Of a stretch of DNA of 53,944 nucleotides, positions 39,060 to 48,020 are shown piece by piece. This stretch comes from an uncultured Actinomycetes bacterium (GTDB lineage: Bacteria > Actinomycetota > Acidimicrobiia > Acidimicrobiales > Microtrichaceae), in NCBI GenBank assembly GCA_903852755.1, contig CAINRS010000058.1:1-53944 (forward strand), read 5' to 3'. The position numbers were made by a program, and so were the translations under genes. Within the stretch, counting starts at the first letter, position 1; each line of letters starts with the position of its first letter. A model generated the notes under the pieces. That model worked only from the letters and a program-made list of their open reading frames with translations, was not told the origin of the DNA and searched no databases.

Positions 39060-39923
39060 ATGGCAGTGACCGCAGTCGTCAACCAGAAGGGTGGTGTCGG
39101 CAAGACCACGGTCGTCCTGGGTCTCGCCGCCGCCGCCTCCGCCCGGGGCCGGAGGGTGCTGGTCGTCGACCTGGACCCACAGGCCAACGCGACCACCGGA
39201 CTGGGGGTGTGGAACCCCGCCTCGACGATCGCCGCGGCCCTGGACTCCGACGCCACGGGTGCGACCCGCACCGTCATCGAACCGGCGGGCTGGCCCGAGG
39301 GTGACGGACCGATCCCACACGTGGCGCCGAGCTCGGCCCGGCTCGCCCAGAGCGAGCACCAGATGGCGACCGACCTGATCGGCGCACAGGACCGTCTGGC
39401 TGCAGCGCTCGAGGGCGTCGCCTCGGACTACGACGACGTGTTCATCGACTGTCCGCCGTCGCTCGGCCTGCTCACGGTCAACGCGCTCTTCGCCTCGGAC
39501 CGGGTGCTCATCGTCGCCGAACCCTCGGCGTGGAGCCTCGACGGTGTCCAGCAGATCCTCCGCAACGTGGCGCGCATCGCCGAGCGCCGGGACGGTCGTC
39601 CCGGGGTCGCCGGCATCGTCGTCAGCCGGCTCGCGCGGACCCGTGATGCGTCCTACTGGCACGGACAGCTCAGCGAGAGCTACCCCGACCTGGTGCTCGA
39701 GCCCCCGGTCCGCCTGCGGGCGGCGGTGACCGAGGCGGCGGCGCAGTCGGTGCCGGTCGGATCGCTGACGCGTGACGGTGCCGCTGCTGCGGCGCTCGAG
39801 TTCGACGCCCTCAGCAGGGCGCTCGATCCGGATCCGACACCGGCCGGAGTCGATCCGGCACCGGCACCCGACGTCGTCGAACTGAGTCCGGCAGGAGACC
39901 TGAGCCCAGCAGGAGACCACTGA
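39060..39923 (+). CDS. ParA-like partitioning/positioning ATPase
   Basis: This 287-residue deviant Walker ATPase has KGGVGKTT at about 9-16, the A' motif DLDPQANATTGLG and Walker B FIDCPPSLGLLTVNAL. It ends in a Pro/Ala/Gly-rich tail. Such ATPases position chromosomes, plasmids or protein complexes on the nucleoid or membrane. There is no parB or parS-like gene here, and chromosomal ParA normally sits with ParB, so this is probably an orphan positioning ATPase. The stop overlaps the start of a small tail-anchored protein (TGATG), its likely partner. Confidence 0.9.
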   Translation: MAVTAVVNQKGGVGKTTVVLGLAAAASARGRRVLVVDLDPQANATTGLGVWNPASTIAAALDSDATGATRTVIEPAGWPEGDGPIPHVAPSSARLAQSEHQMATDLIGAQDRLAAALEGVASDYDDVFIDCPPSLGLLTVNALFASDRVLIVAEPSAWSLDGVQQILRNVARIAERRDGRPGVAGIVVSRLARTRDASYWHGQLSESYPDLVLEPPVRLRAAVTEAAAQSVPVGSLTRDGAAAAALEFDALSRALDPDPTPAGVDPAPAPDVVELSPAGDLSPAGDH

Positions 39924-40291
39924 TGGCCTACGACCCGAAGCGGCCGCGCCGCGAACTGACCGACGAGGCGCCCGTGGAGGCGTTGCTCACCGGCGAGGTG
40001 CCGGTGGTCGCCACCGAGTCACCCGAGTCCCCCGAGCCGGTCGAGGAGCACGGGGGCGCTGCACCCGCTGCGATCGACCTGACCGAGCCGGCCGGTCGCT
40101 CCGCCGGAGGACCCGGAGTCGCACGCCCTCGGTCCGACGACGGACCCGGGTCGGCCTCGGCGGTGCCGGTCGCACCACCGCCGAGCGAGGAGACCGCCAA
40201 CCAGGCGGTGGCGGTGGCCACCGGCGTCGCAGCGGTCCTGACCCTGCTGGTGCTCCTCCTCCTGCGCCGCCGCTCCCGTCGCCGCGGCTGA
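39923..40291 (+). CDS. Tail-anchored low-complexity protein coupled to the ParA-like gene
   Basis: This 122-residue protein has a basic start (MAYDPKRPRREL), a Glu/Pro/Ala-rich middle and a C-terminal membrane helix (AVAVATGVAAVLTLLVLLLLRRR) with a basic end. The topology puts the disordered part in the cytoplasm. Its ATG overlaps the ParA stop by one base, so the two are translationally coupled. It may anchor the ATPase or be its cargo; I see no known family. Confidence 0.7.
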   Translation: MAYDPKRPRRELTDEAPVEALLTGEVPVVATESPESPEPVEEHGGAAPAAIDLTEPAGRSAGGPGVARPRSDDGPGSASAVPVAPPPSEETANQAVAVATGVAAVLTLLVLLLLRRRSRRRG

Positions 40292-40406
40292 GGTGGCCAC
40301 AGCCGAGGAGGCCGCACGCGAGCCGGGTGGTTACCCCGCGCGACGGCGCCACGGCTAGGGTCGGCGCCGCATCCGAGTGCTGATCCACCGACTCACGAGG
40401 GAACCC

Positions 40407-42641
40407 GTGACCAACCGTTCTCGACTCCTGGCGATCGCGTCCGTGCTGGTGCTCGCCGCCGCGGCCTGCGCGAAGGCCGACCCGCCCAAGCCCCAGTTCA
40501 GCGGGGACATCTCCAAGGGCAACCCGACCGAGGCCGAGGTTGCCTCGGTCGAACCGGCGCTCGAGGCCCCCGACCCGACACCGCTCACCCCGGAGCAGCA
40601 GCAGCGGCTCGACTCCGAGCTGTCCCAGGTGCCCGCAGGTTGCGACGTCATCACGACGAAGCAGTGTCTCCTGCCCTTCCCGTCCGACTTCTACACCCGA
40701 CAGGACCGCGCCACCGGCACTGGTCGCATCGTCGCCCTGCCGGGCGGTCAGCTCCCGAACGTCGAGGGAGCCACGTTCGACCCCAGCGAGTGGAACCGCA
40801 ACGACGGCTGGAGTCCGAACACGCCGATCCTCGTCCACATCCCCGACTTCGACGCCGAGTTGACGCGTCTGCCGAAGCAGTACGACATCGAGTTCTCCAC
40901 CACGCCCGAGTCGGCGACGGTCATCGTGGACCTCGACAGCGGACAGCTGGTGCCGCACTGGGCGGAGCTCGACGAGCGGGCGAGCACCCCCGAGGAGCAG
41001 GTCCTGATCCTGCGGCCGTCGTTCTCGTTGACCGAGACCCACCGGTTCGCCGTCGGGCTCCGGCGGATCGTCGGGACCAACGGCGTCCCGAAGCCAGCCT
41101 CGATGACCTTCCAGTCCTTCCGGGACAACAAGATCGTGGGTGACCCGCGGATCGCCGGTCGCCAGGAGGCCTACAACTTCATGTTCACGCGCATGGCCGA
41201 GGCCGGCGTGGACCGCTCCAACCTGTACCTGGCGTGGGAGTTCACCGTCGCCGGGCCCGACACGCTGGCGGGGCGCCTGCTGTCGATGCGCGAGGACGCG
41301 ATGGGTCGGCTCGACGGGGGGTCGCCGAAGTTCGTCGTGACCCAGGTCTCCACCGACGACCTCCGGCCGGGGATCGCCCGCAAGGTGTCCGGGACCTACG
41401 AGGTGCCGCTGTACCTGAGCGGTGGCGGTGCACCGGGCGCCCGCATGGTCTTCGACCCGCTCGACGGCCAGCCGCAGGCGGTGGGTACCTACACGGCGCA
41501 GTTCGCCTGTGTGGTCCCCGAGCGGGCGGCCACCAGCGGTGAGGCGCTGCCGGTGGTGTTCGGTCACGGACTGCTCGGCACCAACGGCCAGGTGTTCTCC
41601 GACAACACGCAGGTCACCGCGGCGGCGCTCAACGCCGTCTACTGCGGGACCAACACCATCGGGATGTCCGCCGAGGACCTCGGCAACGTGGCGGCGGTGC
41701 TCGGGAACCTGAGCACGTTCCCGTCGATTCCCGACCGGCTGCAACAGGGGATCCTCAACACGCTCTACCTGGCCCGGCTCATGCTCGGCGAGGCGGGACT
41801 CGGGTCCGACCCGAACTTCCAGACGGGCGGCGCCAACATCATGAACACCGACGAGGCGTTCTACGACGGCAACAGCCAGGGGGCCATCGTCGGGGGCGCT
41901 GCGACGGCGGTCGCCCAGGACTGGACCAAGGCCGTCCTCGGGGTCGGTGGCATGAACTACTCGACGCTGCTCAACCGGAGCGTCGACTTCGACCAGTACT
42001 TCGTCCTCATGGAGCAGGCCTACCCGGATCCGATGGACCAGCAGATCTGGTTCGGGCTGATCCAGATGCTCTGGGACCGGGGCGAGACCGGCGGCTACGT
42101 GCAGCACCTCACCTCGCGGAACTACGACCTGACGCCCAAGCACGACGTGCTCATGACGGTGGCCTTCGGTGACCACCAGGTGGCCACGGTGACGGCCGAC
42201 AACATCGCCCGCACGCTCGACATCCCCGTCTACACCCCCGAACTCCCGGCCGACGTGGCGCCGATGCTCGGCATCCCGGACCGGGCCGGCCGGGTCGGCG
42301 ACGCAGGGGGTGCGGCCGACCAGCGGGCCAACCAGGAGCGGAACTTCTTCGACCTCGACCCGATCCGCAAGTTCCCGGCCACCGGGTCGGCCCTCTACTA
42401 CTGGTACTTCGGCACCCTGCCTCCGCCGCAGGGCAACATCACGCCGACGATGAGCCCCGAGTACCAGGCGCGCTGTGGTGCGCCGGGCGCGGCGGACACC
42501 GACCCGGCGTGCATCGACCCGCACGGTGACGTGCGTCGTCAGGAGGCGGTCATCGCCCAGAAGAAGGCGTTCTTCGCCTCACCGGGCGAGATCCTGAACG
42601 CCTGCCGGTTCGAGCCCTGCACGGGCCGACCCGGGTCCTGA
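40407..42641 (+). CDS. Large VolA-like lipase/hydrolase lipoprotein
   Basis: This 744-residue lipoprotein has a signal helix and lipobox (LVLAAAAC, Cys about residue 21). The N-terminal part resembles bacterial VolA/Pla-1 phospholipases: CLLPFPSDFYTRQDRATGTGRIVALPGG, then a beta-rich region. The hydrolase domain has VVFGHGLLG and the nucleophile elbow YDGNSQGAIVGGAA, with a late His in KHDVLMTVAFGDHQV. It ends in a Cys pair (CRFEPC). The GTG at 40407 follows GAGGGA. The related lipoprotein at 46187 shares the N-terminal motif. The substrate is probably a lipid ester. Confidence 0.75.
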   Translation: MTNRSRLLAIASVLVLAAAACAKADPPKPQFSGDISKGNPTEAEVASVEPALEAPDPTPLTPEQQQRLDSELSQVPAGCDVITTKQCLLPFPSDFYTRQDRATGTGRIVALPGGQLPNVEGATFDPSEWNRNDGWSPNTPILVHIPDFDAELTRLPKQYDIEFSTTPESATVIVDLDSGQLVPHWAELDERASTPEEQVLILRPSFSLTETHRFAVGLRRIVGTNGVPKPASMTFQSFRDNKIVGDPRIAGRQEAYNFMFTRMAEAGVDRSNLYLAWEFTVAGPDTLAGRLLSMREDAMGRLDGGSPKFVVTQVSTDDLRPGIARKVSGTYEVPLYLSGGGAPGARMVFDPLDGQPQAVGTYTAQFACVVPERAATSGEALPVVFGHGLLGTNGQVFSDNTQVTAAALNAVYCGTNTIGMSAEDLGNVAAVLGNLSTFPSIPDRLQQGILNTLYLARLMLGEAGLGSDPNFQTGGANIMNTDEAFYDGNSQGAIVGGAATAVAQDWTKAVLGVGGMNYSTLLNRSVDFDQYFVLMEQAYPDPMDQQIWFGLIQMLWDRGETGGYVQHLTSRNYDLTPKHDVLMTVAFGDHQVATVTADNIARTLDIPVYTPELPADVAPMLGIPDRAGRVGDAGGAADQRANQERNFFDLDPIRKFPATGSALYYWYFGTLPPPQGNITPTMSPEYQARCGAPGAADTDPACIDPHGDVRRQEAVIAQKKAFFASPGEILNACRFEPCTGRPGS

Positions 42642-42651
42642 CCGGGAGGGC

Positions 42652-43362
42652 TCAGGCCTCGACGTTGAACTCGCCGAGGTCCTCGGCGAGTGAGTCGCGC
42701 AGGAGCGCTGCCGTGGCGCCCCGGCAGTTGGTGCGTGTGATCCGGAACGGGGTGCGGTGCAGCGACCCTGCGAGCTCGGTCGCCACCTCGAGCGACCGCT
42801 CGGCCACGGCGTCGACGGGGACGACCTCGTCGACGAACCCCGCAGCAGCGGCGGTCGTCGGGTCGTAGATCGTGGCCAGGTGCATCGCCTGGGTGAACGC
42901 CGGGGGAGTGAGGCGACTCCGGCACAACTCGACGGCGAAGCGCGGGACGGGCATGCCGATACGGACCTCGTTCAGGCCGATCTTGAACGGCCCCGCTGCT
43001 GCGATCCGCACATCGGCGCAGCAGAGCAGGATGCCGCCCATCGCCAGGGCGTGTCCCGTGACGCCGAGCACGACGGGGAGCGGGAACTCGAAGAGACGCA
43101 GACCGAACAGGGCGCCACGTTCGAGGAGGCCCCGGGCCGAGTCCGGACCGGCCGTCATCACCGAGAGGTCGAACCCGGCGGAGAACTTCCCCTCCCTGCC
43201 GACGATCAGCAGTGCCGCAGCCTCGGCCTCTGCCCGGTCGAGGGATCGCTCGAGCTGCTCGAGCGCCGCGTGGGTGAGGACGTTGGCCTTGCCGTCGTCG
43301 AACGACACGACGGCGACCTCGCCCTCGTTCCGGTAGGTGATCGGGCTGTCGGAGCTGTGCAT
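42652..43362 (-). CDS. Enoyl-CoA hydratase/isomerase family protein
   Basis: This 236-residue crotonase-fold protein has VAVVSFDDGKANVLTHAALEQLE, GREGKFSAGFDLSVM, the oxyanion loop VTGHALAMGGILLCCADVRIAA and GLNEVRIGMPVPRFAVELCR. It binds acyl-CoA and probably hydrates or isomerises it. It is shorter than typical hydratases (about 260). In the usual catalytic Glu positions I see one in NEVRIG but not a clear second, so isomerase or another crotonase reaction is possible. The ATG has TAGCGT 6 bases upstream. Confidence 0.87.
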   Translation of the reverse strand: MHSSDSPITYRNEGEVAVVSFDDGKANVLTHAALEQLERSLDRAEAEAAALLIVGREGKFSAGFDLSVMTAGPDSARGLLERGALFGLRLFEFPLPVVLGVTGHALAMGGILLCCADVRIAAAGPFKIGLNEVRIGMPVPRFAVELCRSRLTPPAFTQAMHLATIYDPTTAAAAGFVDEVVPVDAVAERSLEVATELAGSLHRTPFRITRTNCRGATAALLRDSLAEDLGEFNVEA

Positions 43363-43368
43363 GCCGGC

Positions 43369-43374
43369 ACGCTA
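43369..43374 (-). promoter_or_regulatory. -10 hexamer of a leaderless promoter (enoyl-CoA hydratase)
   Basis: TAGCGT on the minus strand is followed by 6 bases and the ATG at 43362. Confidence 0.45.
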
Positions 43375-43497
43375 GCGAGTCGCCGGTGACCGGGTTCACC
43401 CGGGCCCGTGTGCGAGACTCGGTTCCGCTGCGGGCACCCCACGGATCCGCCCGAACGTGCTCCCTCCCGTGCTCCCTCACCAGAGAGCGTCCGACCC

Positions 43498-45549
43498 ATG
43501 CTCGTCGTCGACCGTGCCACCAAGGACTTCGTCGGTCTGGTCGGCCCGGCACGCGCCCAGATCAGCCACCTCCCCGGTCTGGACGGCCTCCGGGCGCTCG
43601 CCGTGGTCGCCGTCCTGGCCTTCCACGCAGGTTTCGACTGGATGGTGGGCGGCTACCTCGGGGTGTCCACGTTCTTCACGTTGTCGGGCTTCCTGATCAC
43701 GACCCTCCTCGTCCACGAGCAGCGTCGGACGGGGAGTGTCGACCTGCGCAGCTTCTGGTCCCGCCGGTACCGGAGGTTGTGGCCGGCCTCGCTCGCCCTG
43801 CTGGCGGCCGTCGCGCTGTTGTTCACGCCACTGGTCGCCACGGCGGCGCAGCAGGCGAGCATGCGCGGCGACCTGCTCTCGTCGCTGTTCGAGGTCGCCA
43901 ACTGGCACTACATCCTGTCGGGGGACAGCTACGGCGAGTTGTTCCTGTCGCCCTCGCCCGTCCTCCACTTCTGGAGCCTGGCGATCGAGGAGCAGTTCTA
44001 CCTGCTCTTCCCCCTCGTCATCGTGGTCCTGTGGCGGTGGAGTCGGGGGCGTCCCGGCCGGCTCGGTGCCGGGCTCGTCCTCCTCACGGTGTGCTCGGTC
44101 CTCGAGCCCTTCGTGTTCGACCTGTCCGACGACCGGATCTACTTCGGTACCGACACCCGGGCGGCGGAACTCCTGCTGGGTGCGTTGCTGGCGCTCGTGC
44201 TGTCCTCGGAGCGGGTCAGGGTGCTGCTCGTGGCCCGGCCGCAGCTGCGTGTCGGCCTGCCGCTGGCGGGACTCGCCGCGTTCGGGCTCCAGCTCTGGTG
44301 GTGGTGGTCACTGCCTCAGGACACCTGGTGGCTCTACCGAGGAGGGTTCGCCGGCTACGCACTGCTGTCGTGCGTGGTGATCGCCGCGGTGGCGGTGCCG
44401 TCCGGTCCCCTCGCCGGCCTCTGCGGGCTCTGGGCCCTGCGGTGGGTCGGTGTCCGCTCGTACGGGATCTACCTGATCCACTGGCCGATCTACCTGACGG
44501 TGTGGCAGGTGTGGCCCGAGCTCGGCCGGGTCTGGGCGACGGCGCTCGCGGTGTCCGTCACGTTCGGCCTCGCCGCGCTCTCGTTCCGGCTGCTCGAACG
44601 ACCCGTCCGACGCGGGTCCTGGCCCCGGCCCGGACGCGGTGTCGCCCCGGCGGTGCTCGCATCGGTGGCCGTGCTGGGAGTGATCCTGGTCCCCTGGCCC
44701 GAGTCCGAGGGCCCGACGCCGATCGACTTCGAGGATGCACTCGCGGAGTTCCAGCAGTTCGGTGCGGTGCCGCCGGCCGGGTCGGCCGGGCCGGCCAGCA
44801 CCCCGCCGACGGCAGCGGACGACACCCCAGTGCCGACCACCGCGCCACCACCCCTGCCGCTGCGGATCGCCGTATTCGGCGACTCGACGGCCCTGACCTC
44901 CGGCATGGGGTTCTTCACCCAGGCAACCCCGGCCGGCCTGGCCACCTTCGTGGAGGGTCAGGTCGAACTCGGCTGCGGGGTCAGCCGGTTCCGGGAGTCG
45001 CGTTCGGACCTGTCGTTGGAGCCCGATGCGAACTGTCCCGACTGGCGCACGATCTGGCCCCGGCGGGTGGCCCCGGGCGGGATCGACGTGGCGTTGCTCA
45101 TGTCCTCGGTGTGGGAGCTCCCGGACTCCGTGCTGCCCGACGGGACCTCCGGCGCGATCGGTGATCCGGCCGTCGACGACTTCATCAGGTCCGAGTTCAT
45201 CGCTGCGGTGGACGTGCTGTCGGCGACAGGCGCCCTGGTGGTCATCGTGAACGCGCCCCGGTTCAGTCAGTGGGCCGACGACGGTCGCAACGAGTACGTC
45301 GTCCGGCAGTACGACCCGGCGCGGACCGATCGACTGAACCAGATCCTGGCCGAGGTCGCGGCGGCGCGGCCCGACCGGGCGGTGGTGCTCGACCTGGCCG
45401 CGGGGATGGCCGGCCGCATCGAGGACCCGGTCCTGCGCCCCGACGGCGTGCACTTCGACCAGCAGGCGTTCGCGGAGTTCACGGCCTCGTGGTTCGGCCC
45501 CGAGCTCCGGCGCGTCCACGACCTGGCACGACCGGCCCCGGCCCGCTGA
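43498..45549 (+). CDS. OafA-type O-acyltransferase with SGNH domain
   Basis: This 683-residue membrane protein begins with an acyltransferase-3 domain: HLPGLDGLRALAVVAVLAFHAGF, then FFTLSGFLIT, RRLWPASLALL, and SLAIEEQFYLLFPL, with about ten membrane helices to residue ~395. A linker rich in Pro/Thr follows, then an SGNH hydrolase domain with the nucleophile in FGDSTALTSG and Asp/His in RPDGVHFDQQ. It transfers acyl groups to a surface polysaccharide or peptidoglycan, the SGNH part acting outside. The ATG at 43498 gives the expected start; the ribosome site is weak. Confidence 0.92.
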   Translation: MLVVDRATKDFVGLVGPARAQISHLPGLDGLRALAVVAVLAFHAGFDWMVGGYLGVSTFFTLSGFLITTLLVHEQRRTGSVDLRSFWSRRYRRLWPASLALLAAVALLFTPLVATAAQQASMRGDLLSSLFEVANWHYILSGDSYGELFLSPSPVLHFWSLAIEEQFYLLFPLVIVVLWRWSRGRPGRLGAGLVLLTVCSVLEPFVFDLSDDRIYFGTDTRAAELLLGALLALVLSSERVRVLLVARPQLRVGLPLAGLAAFGLQLWWWWSLPQDTWWLYRGGFAGYALLSCVVIAAVAVPSGPLAGLCGLWALRWVGVRSYGIYLIHWPIYLTVWQVWPELGRVWATALAVSVTFGLAALSFRLLERPVRRGSWPRPGRGVAPAVLASVAVLGVILVPWPESEGPTPIDFEDALAEFQQFGAVPPAGSAGPASTPPTAADDTPVPTTAPPPLPLRIAVFGDSTALTSGMGFFTQATPAGLATFVEGQVELGCGVSRFRESRSDLSLEPDANCPDWRTIWPRRVAPGGIDVALLMSSVWELPDSVLPDGTSGAIGDPAVDDFIRSEFIAAVDVLSATGALVVIVNAPRFSQWADDGRNEYVVRQYDPARTDRLNQILAEVAAARPDRAVVLDLAAGMAGRIEDPVLRPDGVHFDQQAFAEFTASWFGPELRRVHDLARPAPAR

Positions 45550-45666
45550 GACGGGACCGGCGCGGTCCGGTCCGCCGGCGAGGGCGCTGGTCGGTGGTCG
45601 GCGTGACCGGTACGCTCGGCCCGGTCGGACGTGAGGTCCGGTGAACCGGTGGGAGCGGAGGTCGAC

Positions 45667-46155
45667 GTGGGATTCCTGGACAAGGCGAAGGCAGCGGCCG
45701 ACCAGGCCATGGCCAAGGCGGACAGTGCGCTCTCCGGTGCCACCGGGGCGAGTTCCGCAAAGCCGGTCGACGGGTACCTCCGTGACCTCGGACTGCTGTC
45801 GTACCTCGAGGCGACCGGCCGGGCTCCGGCTGACATCGCCGAGCGGCGGGCGCAACTGACCCAGTGGGTGTACGAGACCGAGTCGGCCGGACCGATCAAC
45901 CTCAGCCTGACGAGCACCGCTCCCGGTGCCGGCCCGGCGGTCCCACCGCCACCCGGCGCGGCTGCGGCAGCGGCAGCTGCTGCGCCGCCCCCTCCTGCTG
46001 CTGCACCACCTCCTCCTGCTGCTGCGCCGCCCCCTCCTGCTGCTGCGCCGCCCCCTCCTGCTGCTGCGCCGCCCCCTCCTGCTGCTGCGCCGCCCCCGCC
46101 TGGTTCGGTCGCACCGCCGCCCCCGCCCGGCGCCGTGCCGCCTGCTGGTGCGTGA
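45667..46155 (+). CDS. Small protein with a Pro/Ala repeat tail
   Basis: This 162-residue protein has a helical N-terminus (GFLDKAKAAADQAMAKADSAL), a short domain (DGYLRDLGLLSYLEATGRAPADIAERRAQLTQWVYETE) and a tail of five in-frame PPPPAAA units ending PPPPPGAVPPAGA. The GTG at 45667 follows GGAGG. I know no function. The tail could be an extended spacer or a binding site for Pro-recognising proteins. It lies between the acyltransferase and a lipoprotein on the same strand, only 31 bases from the latter. Confidence 0.65.
   Translation: MGFLDKAKAAADQAMAKADSALSGATGASSAKPVDGYLRDLGLLSYLEATGRAPADIAERRAQLTQWVYETESAGPINLSLTSTAPGAGPAVPPPPGAAAAAAAAAPPPPAAAPPPPAAAPPPPAAAPPPPAAAPPPPAAAPPPPGSVAPPPPPGAVPPAGA
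45985..46089 (+). repeat. Five tandem 21-base coding repeats (PPPPAAA)
   Basis: Five 21-base units encode PPPPAAA. Units 3-5 are identical in DNA; the second differs at synonymous positions. The array is likely to vary in copy number. Confidence 0.8.
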
Positions 46156-46186
46156 TCGGGTCCGGTCCCGGATCGCCGGCACCGTG

Positions 46187-48007
46187 GTGAGCACGACCCT
46201 GCGACGCGTCCTGCCGGTCGTGGTGGCGGTGGCCGCCGCCGCCTCGTGCGTCCCACCGCCCCAGGCACCCCCCGACCTGGCTGATCGGTCGGCGTGCACG
46301 GCGGCCGCCATCCGCTCGTGCGCACTCCCGTACCCGTCGGACGAGTTCACGGTCCCCGACCCGTCGTCGGCCACCGGGCGACGCGTGGCCGTCCCCGAGG
46401 GTGTCGTCCCCGATCACCTCCAGCGACAACTCGGTCCGGGACTGGACGTCGCCGGGGTCTTCGCCGGCGCCGACGGATTCTCGGCGCTCGGACCCGTCGT
46501 GTTCGAGCTCGACCGCCCGGTGCGTGTCCTCGACATCCCGGTCGACGGCGGGGACGTGGTCGCGGTGTACGACCGTGACAGCGGTGAGCGGATACCGGTC
46601 CGGGTCCGACACGGTGCCGACGGGATCCTGCGTGGAGGAGCGAGCCCGGTCGTCTCGGCGTGGCCGGCCCTGCGCTGGACGCCCGGTCGGACCTACGTCG
46701 CCCGCATCACCACGGACGTCCCGGCGGTGACCGGTCGGGTGCTCCGGTCGGCGGGGATGGAGGCGCCGGACGCGTACCTGTCGTCGGTGCGGTCGGACCT
46801 GTTGCGGATCGAGGGAGACCGCTGGGCGGGGTACGCCGCCGCGACCCGCTTCACGGTGCGATCGTCGGCCAACGCCAACGTGACGCTGGACTCGATGGTG
46901 GCCCAGGTCCGCAGTCGGGAGCACCCGGTGCGCAGTGTGCAGGTCGGGGCTCCGCTCCTCGTCCCGTCGGCCGGCGCCGTGGTGACGGGTCAGGTGCGGC
47001 TCGACGACTTCCGAGGGCCGCGTGGTCGCGTCGATGCGACCCGTCCGCCGCGGCCGCAGTGGGAGCAGTTCCTGCTGGTGCTGCCCCGTCGGCCGGCCGG
47101 ACCGGCAGGTGCGCCCGTGGTCGTCTACGGCCACGGTCTGACCATCAACAAGGAGACCCTGCTCGAGGTGGCCGACGACAACGCCGCCCGGGGCGTGGCC
47201 ACGATCGGGATCGACGTTCCCAACCACGGGAGCCGGTCCGACGAGGGTGGCTACCTGCTCGACATCACCGACCCGGCCGGCTTCGGGCGGTTGTCGTCCA
47301 TCGCCGCGCAGTCGACGGCCGACCACGTCGGGCTCATCTCGGCCCTGCGGACGTCGTTCGCCACACTGGACGTCGGACCGTGGCGTGTGCTCGGTCCGGC
47401 CGGGGACGGTCGGGTGGACCTGGACCCGTCGCGGATCCTCTACGTCGGGACCTCGATGGGCGGTGTGCTCGGGGCGAGCCTCCTCGCCCACGAACCCGGG
47501 CTGCTCGGGGGCTACCTGCAGGTCGCCGGCACCGGGATCGCCGAGATCCTCTTCACCTCGTTGCTGTGGCCGGCGTTCAGCGGTGTCGTCCCGGGACCCG
47601 CTGAACCCGGGGACGCTGCTGCGCTCCAGGGGGCGGCCACGATGCTGCTCGACGCCGGTGACCACGGGAACCTGGTCGATCGCCTCCGGCAGGGTCCACC
47701 CGTGTTCCTCCAGTACGGCCTGGGCGACGAGGTCGTGGGCAACGAGTTCTCCGAGCGGCTCGCCGCACTGCTCGACCTGCCGCGCGTCGGTCCCCAGGTC
47801 TGGCCGACGAGCGTGCCGCTCCGGGCTGCGCCGGGGACGGGCGTCCCGGCGGACGGTCGTGGGTTCCGTCAGACCTACCCGCTCGACTCGAGTCCGGAGT
47901 TCCGGGGATTCGGCGCGCACCTGTCGTTCGCCAGCAACGCGGGCGACCGCTCGTACGCCGAGTGGCTCGACAACCGGCTCCGCGCCGCCGGCGTCGGTCG
48001 TCCTTGA
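46187..48007 (+). CDS. VolA-like hydrolase lipoprotein (paralogue of 40407-42641)
   Basis: This 606-residue lipoprotein has a signal helix and lipobox AAASC followed by VPPP. The N-terminal motif CALPYPSDEFTVPDPSSATGRRVAVPEG parallels the one in the lipoprotein at 40407. The hydrolase part has VVVYGHGLTINKE, IGIDVPNHGSRSDE, the nucleophile elbow GTSMGGVLGASLLA and a late GDEVVGNEF loop. It is probably a surface lipase or esterase. The start is uncertain: GTG at 46184 or 46187 gives a good signal peptide, with GTG at 46148 as an alternative. The ABC-F gene follows after 13 bases. Confidence 0.75.
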   Translation: MSTTLRRVLPVVVAVAAAASCVPPPQAPPDLADRSACTAAAIRSCALPYPSDEFTVPDPSSATGRRVAVPEGVVPDHLQRQLGPGLDVAGVFAGADGFSALGPVVFELDRPVRVLDIPVDGGDVVAVYDRDSGERIPVRVRHGADGILRGGASPVVSAWPALRWTPGRTYVARITTDVPAVTGRVLRSAGMEAPDAYLSSVRSDLLRIEGDRWAGYAAATRFTVRSSANANVTLDSMVAQVRSREHPVRSVQVGAPLLVPSAGAVVTGQVRLDDFRGPRGRVDATRPPRPQWEQFLLVLPRRPAGPAGAPVVVYGHGLTINKETLLEVADDNAARGVATIGIDVPNHGSRSDEGGYLLDITDPAGFGRLSSIAAQSTADHVGLISALRTSFATLDVGPWRVLGPAGDGRVDLDPSRILYVGTSMGGVLGASLLAHEPGLLGGYLQVAGTGIAEILFTSLLWPAFSGVVPGPAEPGDAAALQGAATMLLDAGDHGNLVDRLRQGPPVFLQYGLGDEVVGNEFSERLAALLDLPRVGPQVWPTSVPLRAAPGTGVPADGRGFRQTYPLDSSPEFRGFGAHLSFASNAGDRSYAEWLDNRLRAAGVGRP

Positions 48008-48020
48008 CCGATCCGGTCCG

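Noticed and set aside
43386-43405. GGTGACCGGGTTCACC as another PHO box
   Set aside because: It is an inverted, not an 11-base direct, repeat and holds only one GTTCA.
45985-46089. Possible non-coding tandem repeat
   Set aside because: The 21-base units keep the reading frame of a protein with a good start and ribosome site.
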